From Candidatus Altimarinota bacterium (GTDB lineage Bacteria > Patescibacteriota > Gracilibacteria > BD1-5 > UBA6164): DNA of 64,000 nt. The stretch covers positions 1 through 64,000 of the forward strand of contig JAOARJ010000012.1 of the NCBI GenBank assembly GCA_025210615.1, written 5' to 3'. The position numbers were made by a program, and so were the translations under genes. Shown piece by piece: positions 1 through 9,465 of this stretch (positions are counted from its first letter, which is position 1; every line of letters starts with the position of its first letter). The notes under the pieces are model-generated. The model was not told the origin of the DNA. It saw only the letters and a program-made list of their open reading frames with translations, and searched no databases.

Positions 1-83
1 TTAGTTACAGTTATAGCATTAATAAAATTCGCTAAATAAATTCAAGATAATAATATAGAGATAAATAAAATTATTTTTTTCAT
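1..83 (-). CDS. N-terminus of exported lectin-like family protein (partial)
   Basis: Only the first 27 codons are in the window; the gene runs off the left edge. It begins MKKIILFISILLSGIYLANF and continues INAITVT, a Lys-Lys start and hydrophobic signal or membrane segment with one UGA read as Gly. The start closely matches the complete gene at 5592-6809 (MKKIILFLSLILSGIYLVNF), so this is very probably a third intact or partial member of the same surface-protein family. It has its own promoter directly upstream. Nothing can be said of the rest. Confidence 0.75.
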
Positions 84-112
84 GATTTTAAAAATTATTC
101 GATATTTGCTTA

Positions 113-141
113 ATTATAATATTTTTTAAATAAAATAGCAA
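113..141 (-). promoter_or_regulatory. Promoter of the partial exported protein
   Basis: Read on the minus strand: -35 TTGCTA (136-141), 17-bp spacer, -10 TATAAT (113-118), followed by a start codon at 83. The same -35 hexamer precedes rnr at 6888, and the arrangement fits other promoters in the window. Confidence 0.65.
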
Positions 142-159
142 GTTTTTATTAAAACAAAA

Positions 160-183
160 AAACTCTAGAATTAACTAGAGTTT
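160..183 (-). terminator. Terminator of the LPXTG protein gene
   Basis: Perfect 9-bp stem AAACTCTAG/CTAGAGTTT with a 6-base loop. On the minus strand it is followed by a run of T (As at 151-162 on the plus strand). It lies 17 bases past the stop of the gene ending at 200. Confidence 0.75.
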
Positions 184-199
184 AAATTATATTTTTGAT

Positions 200-1216
200 T
201 TATGCTTTTCTTCTAACAAAAATTAATCCTGCTAAAGCCATTGCTAAAAATAATACAATAACTTCTTGTGCTCCTGTTTGAGGTAAATTTTTAGCTTGTG
301 CTGGAGCAGCATTTAATTCAACTTCTGGTTCAACTACTTCATCTTTTGGAGCTTCTGGTTCATCAGTTTCTACTCTTGTAAATAGTTCAAGAGGAGTTAC
401 AAAACTTCTAGTTCCTTCTACACCAGCTTCAATATTACTTCCATCTTTAGCGTTTAATGCAATAACAGTTAAATTATATTCACTGTCAGTTTTTAATTCA
501 CCTGCTAAGTCAACAATAACTGTCATATCATTATTTGTTAATCTTGAATCTTCAACAGCAATTTCTTCTCCTGTATTTTTATCAGAAACTTTAAATTCTC
601 TAACAGCAGCTTCACTATTGTCTAAGTATTTATTAAAAGTAATTTCCATTTGGTTATTAAAAATTGTTTTAATATTTGAAATTTCTAAAGCTCAAGCATT
701 ATTAGTTTTAATTTCTTCAGTAGCTTTTACTTCTTCTTTTGTTTCTTCAACATTTTCTTCTATTGAAGCTTCTTCTTTAACAGGAGCTTCTCCATCCATA
801 ACTACTTCTAATTCTGGAGAAAATTTTGTTTCCTGCGCATTCTTATCAATAGCAGTTACTGCAAAATAATAAGTTTTACCTGAAACAAGAGCTTCTATTG
901 TATGTTCATTTCCTTCAATTAAATCAGGAGCTTCTTTCTCATATACTTCAAATTCTCCATTTGATTTTTCTACACTAATCTCACCATAAGATACAACATA
1001 TCCTAAAGCATCTGGTAATTCTTCCCAAGTTAAAGTGACTGTAGAATCAGTTTTTTCTTTAACTTCTGGAGATGCCGTAAAAGCAAATTCTTTTGTTTCA
1101 ACAGCTGAAACATTATTTTCAGCAGTTTTATTTGCTACTTCTTCAGCATTTACACCCATAGTAAAACTAAGTGTTGTAGCCATAACTGCTACTAAAATTT
1201 TATTTTTTGTATTCAT
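200..1216 (-). CDS. LPXTG-anchored surface protein with fibronectin type III-like domain
   Basis: 338 aa once a single UGA (689-691) is read as Gly; in the standard code it would break into two pieces. Order: signal peptide (residues 1-24, MNTKNKILVAVMATTLSFTM, ending VNA-EE); a fibronectin type III-like domain around residues 45-150 (TLTWEELPDALGYVVSYG); an acidic Glu/Lys linker; a second beta-rich Ig-like region around 180-280; a proline/acid linker; then LPQTG, a hydrophobic segment and RRKA at the C-terminus. This is the textbook sortase sorting signal, so the mature protein should be covalently attached to peptidoglycan, implying a monoderm wall and a sortase encoded elsewhere. It has its own promoter, a palindrome at the transcription start and a terminator, so it is monocistronic. 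It uses GGN glycine codons almost exclusively. Confidence 0.9.
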
Positions 1217-1255
1217 AACAACAAGTTAAATTTAATAAAGTATTTGTGTTTTTTT

Positions 1256-1273
1256 CAATAATAATTATTATTG
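1256..1273. promoter_or_regulatory. 18-bp palindrome at the LPXTG gene start site
   Basis: CAATAATAATTATTATTG is a perfect palindrome, placed just downstream of the predicted -10 (1283-1288) of the LPXTG gene, at about +3 to +20. The position suits a repressor operator. It could also be chance in AT-rich DNA. Confidence 0.35.
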
Positions 1274-1282
1274 GTTATATTG

Positions 1283-1311
1283 ATATTATCATTATTTTAA
1301 AAATATTGCAA
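1283..1311 (-). promoter_or_regulatory. Promoter of the LPXTG gene
   Basis: Minus strand: -35 TTGCAA (1306-1311), 17-bp spacer, -10 TAATAT (1283-1288). Predicted start near 1276, leaving a leader of about 60 bases before the ATG at 1216. Confidence 0.65.
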
Positions 1312-1318
1312 ATTTTTT

Positions 1319-1918
1319 ATGCATTTTTATCAAAAAAATAACAAAAAAGGTTTTACATTAATAGAAATATTAGTAGTTATAGCGCTTATTTCTATGTTAG
1401 CAGTTTCTGCTTTAAATACAAATTTTAATCCTTCTGATTCAGAAAAATTAAATATATTCAATTCTGAAATAATAAAACCAATAGAAGAGATAAAAAATAA
1501 TTCGCTAGTATGAAAATGAGTTATAGATTCATCTGGAAAATTAAATACTCCAGATTATTGGGAAATAATAATATCTCCTAATAACCTATGAGCAAGTAAA
1601 TGAAAAATTATTTCTAGATATAATATAGACGGAGCAGATACCATTTATAATGAATATAATGTTAAAAAAACTTTAAGTATAGATAAAATAGAATGTAATT
1701 TATTAGATGATACTACAGAAGAACTAGAAAACGATAAACAAATAATAATAAAACTAGAATGAAGTAAAATGTCTATAACATCTGATTCCATAAATTGCGC
1801 CAGCAATATAAAAGAAATTTTATTAACAACAAGTATTTTAAGTTGAAAAAAAAGTTTAATAACTATAAATAAATTATCTTGAGTTATACAAACAGAAAAT
1901 AATAAAGTGAGCAATTAA
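1319..1918 (+). CDS. Type IV pilin-like protein (prepilin N-terminal motif)
   Basis: 199 aa. A short leader (MHFYQKNNKK) is followed by the prepilin peptidase site G^FTLIE and the hydrophobic helix EILVVIALISMLAVSAL; Glu5 of the mature protein is present. The remainder is a soluble globular region with no cysteine pair of note. It is a minor pilin or pseudopilin that would be processed by PilD and assembled with the pilus encoded at 42-50 kb, but sits alone here. Its stop codon overlaps by 3 bases the stop of the convergent gene on the minus strand. UGA is used as Gly several times. Confidence 0.8.
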
Positions 1919-2463
1919 AAATACTCACTTTTTTTTATAATCTCATCAACCTGATTAAATAACTCCTCTAAATTTCAATTGTTATCTATAATATAATCAC
2001 ATTTTTGTAAACAAATTTCAGTATTAGAAATATTTGGAAGATTATTTTCTTTTTTCTCTAATTTTATAAGCTCATCTAAATTATTAGGATCTCAATATAA
2101 TTCTCTATTTTGCATTCTTTCAAATCTTTTTTCTAAATCAGTTCTAACTCAAATAAAAATACTTTCAGTATTATCTCTAATATAATTTAATTGCTCAGGA
2201 ACTCTCATTCAAACGATTATTCACTTATTTTTTATCTCTTCTAATAATCTTTCTGCTAAAACTTGTTTTCAATGTTTTTTTGCCATTTTTAAAGCTATAT
2301 CTATCAAATTATCTCTAGTTTTTTGAAGCCCTTGTTTGTCTGCTTCTTTTTTTATAACTCAACTTATACTATAAATTTTGATTCATAACTTTTTGCTAAT
2401 ATATTCAGCAATAGTATCCTTTCAAGAAGCATTAAATCAAATAATTGCAATAATTTTTTTCAT
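1915..2463 (-). CDS. P-loop nucleotide kinase-like protein (dephospho-CoA kinase/AAA_18 type)
   Basis: 182 aa. Starts MKKIIAIIGFNASGKDTIAE: a Walker A motif GFNASGKDT in which two of the glycines are UGA codons. The lid-like region and a late segment giving IIDNNGNLEELFNQVDEI resemble dephospho-CoA kinase and dNMP kinase-like proteins, where the C-terminal 'D..I.N.G....L' is typical. The phosphate acceptor cannot be decided from sequence alone. It is the last gene of a probable operon: 2 bases separate its start from the stop of ogt. Confidence 0.6.
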
Positions 2464-2465
2464 AA

Positions 2466-2948
2466 TTATTTTTCTAAATCTAATAATTTTTGTTTATTCC
2501 CTATTCAGTGAGCAAATCAAGTTAGTTTTCAATCACTTCAAATAACCCTATGACAAGGAATAATTATCGGTATAGGATTTTTATTATTCGCTAATCAAAC
2601 AGCTCTAGAAGCCTTACTATTTCATACTTTAGTCGCTATTTCTTTATACGAAGCTGTTTCTCAATAAGGTATTTTTATTAATTGCTCCCAAACTTTTTTT
2701 TGAAAATCCGTTCAATCCAAATTTAACTTTATATTAAACTTTTTTCTTTTTCAATCAAAATATTCTAAAATTTGCTCTCTAATATCAGTGAAAAAATCAT
2801 TATTTTCCTCCCAATTTTCATTTATTTTAAAGTCTTTTTCTAATTCATCTAAAAATTTCATCTCAAGGATTTTGAGTCAATCATTATTTCACACTAAAAG
2901 AACCTGACAAAGTTTAGTATCAAAAATATCATAATATAATTTTTTCAT
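2466..2948 (-). CDS. ogt: Methylated-DNA--protein-cysteine methyltransferase
   Basis: 160 aa. The C-terminal half carries IPYGETASYKEIA, the Asn hinge and the active site IIPCHRVIGSDGKLTGF, in which Cys of PCHR accepts the alkyl group from O6-alkylguanine or O4-alkylthymine. All glycines around the site except one or two are UGA, so the motif only appears under code 25. Length and layout match Ogt/MGMT without an Ada regulatory domain. Next to a NUDIX hydrolase and a nucleotide kinase-like protein, it forms a small nucleotide-care and DNA repair cluster. Confidence 0.92.
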
Positions 2949-2958
2949 AAATTCAAAA

Positions 2959-3390
2959 TTATTTTACTAAATTTATCTCTTCTTTTAGCCACTCTGGATA
3001 TCCTTTATTTTCTAAAATATCTTCTTTAGTAAGCCAAAAATAATCACTATGCTCGTGACTTAATTTTATATCAAAATTTTGTGATAATTCTATAAAATAA
3101 GTTAATCAAACAAGATGATAATTATCTTCTAAAATTGACCATGTTTTTAAAACTTTAAATTCAAAATCTAATTTTAATCAAATTTCTTCAAACAATTCCC
3201 TTTTTAAAGCGTCATCTGGCGCTTCTCAAAATTCAATTCATCATCACGGAATATCATAAACACCTTCATATAATCAATCTTTTTCTATATCATAGTTTTT
3301 CTTCAACATATCACTTTGACTTCTTGTTAATATCAAAAATTTATTATCATATTTTATGACAGCTTTTACGCAAATTTCTGTTGTTTTCAT
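2959..3390 (-). CDS. NUDIX hydrolase
   Basis: 143 aa. The Nudix box is complete: GGIEFGEAPDDALKRELFEE followed by IGL, matching Gx5Ex7REUxEExGU, with several Gly encoded by UGA. It should hydrolyse a nucleoside diphosphate linked to another moiety, using Mg2+ bound by the REL-EE glutamates. The N-terminus reads KTTEICVKAVIKYDNKFLIL, the usual first strands of the fold. Substrate unknown; MutT-like cleaning of oxidised nucleotides fits the neighbouring ogt, but this is inference. Confidence 0.85.
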
Positions 3391-3453
3391 AATTTAAAAA
3401 TTATAAATTATTACTATTTTTTATCATATTTTTCACAAAATTGTTAAAAAATT

Positions 3454-4959
3454 TTATATTTTTTCAACTCTAGCTCAATCTCTAGTATCAAGAATTTTAT
3501 AACCAGATTCTAATAACTCATCTCTTAATTTATCTGATAATTCAAAATTTTTATTCGCTTTCGCCTCATTTCTTGCTTCTAGTTTTTCTAAAATATCGCT
3601 AGGAATAGCCTCTTCTTTCTCATTAATTATTGCCATATTCATTATTCATAACACGTAATTCATAGTATCAAACATATCTATCATCGAAATAACTTCTTCT
3701 TTCGAAACTTCACCAGTATCTAGCTCACTATTCACAAATTTTTGGTAATCAAATAATACCGCTAGCGCTTCAGGAGTATTAAAATCATCTTCTAATTTTT
3801 CCATAAACTCGGCTATAAATGCTTGTTGTTCATCCCTAAATTCTCTTCTAATTCATTTTACTTTAAGTTTTCATCATTTTTGAGTAGTTACATTAATTTC
3901 GCTTTCTAAAGTATTTTTAGCTTGTTTAAGTCTTTTTAATGTTTCATCTAATTTATTTAATGTATTGAATCCTGCTTCTATTTTTTCAAAAGTAAAATTC
4001 ACTTGCTCTCTGTATTTTCCGTTTATAAAAGCTAATCTTATAGCTCTATATAATAACTGCGGTTTCACATTATCAAATTTTTCTTCTAAATCTCTTAGTG
4101 TGTAGAAGTTTCATAAACTTTTACTCATTTTTTTTCAATCTACCATTAAATGACCTGTATGAATCCAGTATTTAGAAAATTCTTTCCCAAAATATGCTTC
4201 ACTTTGCGCGATTTCATTTTGATGATGTGGAAACACTAAATCTTCTCATCACATATGTAAATCTATTTGAGCACCAAAATGCTTCATACAACAAGCACTA
4301 CATTCGATATGCCATCCTGGTCTTCATTTTAAAGTTTTTTCTTCTCAGTTTATCATAAATTTTTCACTCCAGAAATTTTCTCAGTCTGACTCTTTATAGG
4401 CTTTCCATAAAACGAAATCTGACGCGTTTTCTTTATCATATTCATCAGAATCTACTCTTGCTCAAGCTTTCATTCCAGAGAAATCTAAATTTGCGAATTT
4501 TCCGTATTTTTTAAATTTTGAAATATCATAATAAACACTTCAATCTTCTCATAAATAAGCATATCATTTCTTTATTAATCCATTTATCATCTCTACCATT
4601 TCTGGAATTAAATCAGAAATAGGTGTTATATTATCTGCTTTTTCTATACCTAATTTATCTAAATCTTCTAAAAATATTTTTGTATATTTTCTAGTGAATT
4701 CTAGTAGTGTTTCTCAAGATTCTTGGCTACCCGCAATAGTTTTATCTTCAATATCTGTTAAATTCATTGTTGTATGAATTTTATATCATCCGATAAATTT
4801 TAGTGTTTTAATAATCATATCCTCTAAAACATAGGTTCTTAAATTTCAGATATGAGCGTAATTATAAACAGTTGGCCCACAATAATAAATTTTTGTATTA
4901 TCGTTTCTAAGCGGTTTAAATTTTTCTTTTTTTCTCGTTAAAGTATTGTATAATTCCAT
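3454..4959 (-). CDS. cysS: Cysteinyl-tRNA synthetase
   Basis: 501 aa, normal length for the family. N-terminal Rossmann fold begins [17 protein letters not shown], with zinc ligand Cys in [15 protein letters not shown], the HIGH-class motif HIGN, further zinc ligands in [15 protein letters not shown] and [15 protein letters not shown]. The KMSKS loop is intact (KKMSKSLGNF), the Gly after it being UGA. It charges tRNA-Cys with cysteine at the expense of ATP. The C-terminal anticodon-binding helices end DGARVEKI. It lies alone between the NUDIX gene (gap 63 bases) and the double-hairpin repeat. Confidence 0.96.
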
Positions 4960-5007
4960 AGTTTTAATTTTTAATTATTATTTAGTTTATCTTTAAAAGG
5001 AAGTTTT

Positions 5008-5078
5008 ATTGATGGGGCGACTGCCCTTTGGACAGTCGCCCCTTAGTGTGGCACGCCAAAGGCGTGCCACACATCAAT
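5008..5078. repeat. Double-hairpin repeat element, copy 1
   Basis: Two GC-rich hairpins in tandem, GGGGCGACTG/CAGTCGCCCC (5014-5042) and GTGTGGCACGCC/GGCGTGCCACAC (5046-5072), enclosed by ATTGATG (5008-5014) and CATCAAT (5072-5078). An inverted-orientation copy is at 12866-12937. Similarity extends outward on both sides: to about 5100, through the 3' end of the ferredoxin-like gene, and to about 4990. The element stands out sharply by base composition. Confidence 0.85.
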
Positions 5079-5088
5079 AGTATCTACA

Positions 5089-5334
5089 TTATTTTTCTTC
5101 CTCTTTTTTTAACTTTTCAAACATTTTTTTCGAAGCTATTATAGGAGTACATCTTTCTATTATTTCTCAATCTATTTCTATATTAGGTCACTTTTTACAA
5201 TTTCAAAAGCAACAGCCTTCTTCTAAAAAAACATTTTCTAATCCAAATCTCTCTATGTCATTTTCTAATCTTTCTTTTATAAAATTAGAATAATAATTTT
5301 TACACTTTTGTCAGGCACATATACGAATTTTCAT
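5089..5334 (-). CDS. Small thioredoxin-like [2Fe-2S] ferredoxin-domain protein
   Basis: 81 aa. MKIRICAGQKCKN... then GCCFGNCKKGPNIEI and IIERCTP. The paired cysteines (CxxxxC, then C-FGNC) with the following 'KKGP' resemble the thioredoxin-fold 2Fe-2S ferredoxins related to NuoE, which bind one cluster through four Cys. Physiological partner unknown. An in-frame ATG 10 codons upstream (5364) is possible; the shorter form was chosen because it begins at the first strand of the fold. Its last codons (GAG GAA GAA AAA TAA) are part of the sequence shared with the end of truncated mutS. Confidence 0.7.
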
Positions 5335-5397
5335 ATATCTATTTTTAATATATAACTCTCTCATTATACGAAAAAATTATTTTTTACAAAAAAAAAC

Positions 5398-5425
5398 TTG
5401 CCTTTTGTAAAAAACTTTATATAAT
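5398..5425 (+). promoter_or_regulatory. Promoter of tRNA-Phe
   Basis: -35 TTGCCT (5398-5403), 16-bp spacer, -10 TATAAT (5420-5425), 31 bases before the mature tRNA. Confidence 0.7.
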
Positions 5426-5455
5426 GGCGGAGCTTTAAAAGATTTTATAAGCAAT

Positions 5456-5530
5456 GCCGGGGTAGCTCAGGGGTAGAGCAGGGGCCTGAAAAGCCCTGTG
5501 TCGGTGGTTCAAATCCGCCCCTCGGCACCA
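5456..5530 (+). tRNA. tRNA-Phe (anticodon GAA)
   Basis: 75 bases with encoded CCA. Acceptor GCCGGGG/CCTCGGC, D stem GCTC/GAGC, anticodon stem GGGGC/GCCCT around loop CTGAAAA, anticodon GAA at 5488-5490, T stem GGTGG/CCGCC with loop TTCAAAT. All stems pair with only G-U wobbles. It is a single-gene transcription unit with its own promoter and terminator. Confidence 0.97.
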
Positions 5531-5546
5531 TTTCAAAAATAAAATA

Positions 5547-5576
5547 AAACTACTTAAATTATATAAGTAGTTTTTT
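5547..5576. terminator. Bidirectional terminator after tRNA-Phe
   Basis: AACTACTTA/TAAGTAGTT stem followed by T6 on the plus strand and by a T-rich run on the minus strand, between the tRNA and the convergent gene ending at 5592. Confidence 0.75.
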
Positions 5577-5591
5577 ATTAATATTAATTCT

Positions 5592-6809
5592 TTATGGACG
5601 AACAACAAATCTTACATTCATATTAGGATAATGACTTCCACTACCATCATGATATTGGTATCAACATCCATCTTTTCCTATTATACGAGGTCACCGTCAC
5701 CAATTACAACCATTTACATTGTTACTAATTGCAGATAACCGTATCCAACTATTATCTGTATTATCATTAGTATCAGTTAATAAATTTGCTTCACAGGCAA
5801 CTTGATACTCTCATTTAGTAGTATCAATTGTTAAATTATTACAGTCTCATCATCAAGTACATGGTCAAGCATTACCATCGTTTATATAGCCAAAAGCTGA
5901 TGGTAGGTGAGATCCTGTTTTTTGTGTCCAAGCTGTTAAATATTTTTGTCTGTCTTGATAAATTTGATTATTTAAATTTCCTCCTATTGCATTTACTTCT
6001 TCATTTGTACTGTATCTAGAATAAGGTATTATCTCATTTAACATTTCATTTGGATAATGCTTATATTCCATGTTTTCCCCTAAATCCCTTACTCAATCTA
6101 TACAATCAGCTATATAAATAGACGGAATAGACAAGTTACTATCTGGTTTAGTGCTTCATACCCAATCTATACTTCACATTTTAGATCTATCATTTCAATT
6201 ATCAGTAAGCCACTTCATTCTTCAAATAAGTGTATCTCAAAAAACCGGATCAACATCATCCACAGCCTCTCATAAAGGTTTACAAGAAAATTCTGTATCT
6301 TTATTTACTACATGTATTAAGTCCCTTGTTTGTCAATAATTTGAATTCATATTTCAAGTATCATCTACATCATTAACAGGCCAAGAACGATAGTTATCAA
6401 GATCATAAGCTCACCAACCATTAAATGAAATTCATTCTCAAGCTCCAGCCCCAAATTCTCATAATCTCGGCGAAATACAAAATCATTCTCATTGAGAACT
6501 TCAAATATAAACATCTTTTTCATGTGGTACCCGCATCCAATTTGCTTTTTTACATCTATTTTCATCTATAATTCCTTTTCACAAACAACTTCAACTACTA
6601 TCACAAATATCTCCAGTCACATATAATTTTCAATCTAATTTTATATCATTAGAGCTAACGTCTATTTTATTAGTTAAACTAGAAATATTTGTCCATGTAG
6701 AATTATCTAAAACTTCTCAAGAATTTTTAGTTATAGTGATTGCACTAATGAAATTAACTAAATATATTCAGCTTAAAATTAGACTTAAAAATAGAATTAT
6801 TTTTTTCAT
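5592..6809 (-). CDS. Exported C-type-lectin-like surface protein
   Basis: 405 aa with about 35 UGA-Gly codons. N-terminus MKKIILFLSLILSGIYLVNF is a signal or anchor segment; then a conserved neck (SGEVLDN.TWTNISSL, KLYVTGDICDS) shared with the genes at 13921-14898 and 22808-23610. The large middle region is divergent, with scattered Cys. The last third has LTAWTQKTGSHLPSAFGYI, WIRLSAIS, Gly/Asn-rich segments and the C-terminus NVRFVVRP. This order recalls FISUMP and other C-type-lectin-fold domains that end in 'SVRC(V)', such as targets of diversity-generating retroelements; that is inference from pattern. No reverse transcriptase or template repeat is in the window. Monocistronic between a terminator and the rnr promoter; function likely adhesion or recognition. 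Confidence 0.75.
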
Positions 6810-6887
6810 AATTTTTAAAAAATTATTTAATATTTTAAGTAGTATATTATATTTATAAAAAAATACAAGAGATAAAAATAGAAAAAC

Positions 6888-6915
6888 TTGCTAAATTTAA
6901 ATACTTAATTATAAT
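6888..6915 (+). promoter_or_regulatory. Promoter of rnr
   Basis: -35 TTGCTA (6888-6893), 16-bp spacer, -10 TATAAT (6910-6915), followed by ATG at 6957. Confidence 0.65.
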
Positions 6916-6956
6916 ATTGTAGCTAAAAAATTATATTATTAACTCGCTGTCGGATT

Positions 6957-9392
6957 ATGGTAAAAATAAAGAAAAAAATCTGAAGTATTAAAGATGAAAT
7001 TCATACTTGAGAATTTAAAAAAATGTGAGATTTTGGTTTTATAACACCAAGAAAAAAGGCTGAAAAACAAAAAGATGTTTACGTTGGGGCTGGGAATATT
7101 GCTTGAGCTGAATCTTGAGATTTTGTTGAGTATCAAATTATTAAAATGGCAAGATGAGATAAAAAAGCTGAAGCTAGAATCACAAAAATTTTAGAAAATA
7201 TGACAAAATGATTAATTTGAGAAAAAATCACTTGAATATATGAATGTCATTGAAATTTTGGTTTTATAAAACCATTATGTAATATTCATTGTTGTGATGA
7301 TTTTTATGTATTTTCTTGAAATAAATGAGAAGCGCAAGATTGAGATAAAGTCGAAGCTGTTATAACTAGAAATCAAACTTATAAAACAAAACCTGAGGCT
7401 AAAATCACAAAAGTTTTAGAAAAAAATATTGCTGCTAAAAATAGAGAAACATTAATTTGAATTATTTCAAAGACAAAAACTGGGCTAACTTTTGTTGACG
7501 AAGAAGGTAAGAACAAATGATATTTTGTACATGAGACAAAATTAAATAAAGCTCTTCACGGAGATAAAGTTACTTTTTTCGTAAAAGAATTTAAATGAAG
7601 ACTAGAAGCCGAAGTTGTAGAAGTTATAAAAAGGTCTGACACTATTTTAATTTGAAAATTTGAAGAAAAAAAATGATATTGATTTGTAACTCTTGAAGAT
7701 GATAAAATCTGAAGAGATGTTTTTATTTTGAAGTCAAAGTGGAAAAATGCGCAGTCTTGAGATATTGTATGAGTAAAAATAGTAGATTGGGAAAAATGAA
7801 AAAGCCCTACTTGAGAAATTATAAAAGTTTTATGAAACAAACAATATCCAGGACTTGATATAGACAAAATTTTATTAAAACATAGAATTAGTGAAAAATT
7901 TGAATTTAGAGCTAGAAAAGAAGCTTTTAGTTATGGAGAAGAAATAAATCCTGATGATATTTCTTGAAGAGTTGATTTAAGAAATGAATTTGTTTTCACT
8001 ATAGATTGAATCGATGCTAAAGACCTTGATGATGCGGTTAGTATAACAAAATTAGACTCTTGAGATTATAACCTAAAAGTTCATATAGCAGACGTTGCTC
8101 ATTATGTAAAAGAAGATAGTTTTCTTGATGCCGAAGCCATCAAAAGAGGTACATCTATATATTTACCAGATAGAGTTGTACCTATGTTACCTCCTGAATT
8201 ATCAAATGGACTTTGTAGTTTGCACGAACAAGTTGATAGACTTGCGATGACTTGTGATATGATAATTTGACCTAAATGAGCTGTTAAAAAAGCCAGAGTT
8301 TATGAATCTGTTATAAATTCAAATTATAGATTGAGTTATGATTTTGTGCGTGATTTTCTTGAAATGAGAGAATCTATAAAAGCTGATGAAAAATGAAATT
8401 TAGTATACCAAAAAGAAAATTTTTTATTAACAATTGTAAAAAAAGATGTTAAATTGTTAAAAACTTTATTAACTCAAAGTAATGAATTAAGGCTTATTAT
8501 AGAGAAGTATAAGAAAATTTCTTGAGTGTTAGATTTTGATTTTCCTGAAAGTAAAATTAAATTAGATAAAAATTGAAAAGCTACTGAAATTATAAAGCAA
8601 GAAAGGCATTTTGCTCATAAAATTGTAGAAGAATTTATGATTTGTGCGAATGAAGCTGTTTCAAAACTTCACTCTGATTTGCCATTTTTATACAGAATTC
8701 ACCCTGTTCCAAAACCTGAAGATATAGAAAAACTTAAAAAATCTTTAGCAATTTTTGGCTATAATATAAAAAAAGATGATTTATCAAGCAAAGATTTTAA
8801 ACTACTGCTAAATAAATTTAAAGAAGACCCTAGAGAAGATTTATTAAATAAATTAGTTTTAAGAAGCCTTTCTAAAGCTATTTATAGCGATAAAAACGAA
8901 TGACATTTTTGATTGGCTCTTGATTTTTATAGTCATTTTACTTCGCCTATTAGAAGATATCCTGACCTGCAAATTCATAGAATTATAAAACAAAAGTTCA
9001 GAAAAACTTTAGATAATAATAAAATAAAATTTTATAAAGAGGAGTTACCTAAAACAGCTTTAAATACGTCAGAGTTAGAAAGAAATGCTGAAAAAATAGA
9101 ATACGAAGCAATTGATATGAAAAAAGCTGAGTTTATGGAAAATAAAATTTGAGAAACTTATGAAGGACAAATTTCTTGAGTTATTTCAGCCTGAATTTTT
9201 GTGAGTCTAAATAATACTGTTGAAGGATTTATTTCTAAAGATAAATTATGAACTTATGCTGCCTATAGCGAAGATTTTATGAATTTTCATAATTCAAAAA
9301 CTAAAGAAAGTTTTACTCTTTGAGATAAAATAAAAATAAAAGTTGAGTCTGTAGATAAACAAAATTGAAGAATTTATTTTGAAATAGTGTAA
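6957..9392 (+). CDS. rnr: Ribonuclease R
   Basis: 811 aa, typical for RNase R. Order: N-terminal cold-shock/OB repeats with DFGFITP and NFGFIKP, a third OB region, the RNB catalytic domain starting near residue 330 with [16 protein letters not shown] (the Asp cluster that binds Mg2+), [54 protein letters not shown], and a C-terminal S1 domain (GQISGVISAGIFVSLNN). It degrades structured RNA 3' to 5' processively. The lysine-rich tail often present after S1 is absent: the protein ends ...GRIYFEIV. About 40 Gly are encoded by UGA. Own promoter and terminator. Confidence 0.95.
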
Positions 9393-9417
9393 AATTTTGA
9401 AAATATATAATAAATAT

Positions 9418-9456
9418 GATAAACTATTGTTGTAATAAGATAATAGTTTATTTTTT
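9418..9456 (+). terminator. Terminator of rnr
   Basis: ATAAACTATT and AATAGTTTAT arms, then TTTTTTATTT, directly after rnr and just before the next start codon at 9466. Confidence 0.75.
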
Positions 9457-9465
9457 ATTTATTTT

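Noticed and set aside
200-1216. Two separate genes (200-649 and 692-1216)
   Set aside because: They are one frame separated by a single UGA, and together give a complete signal peptide to LPXTG protein.
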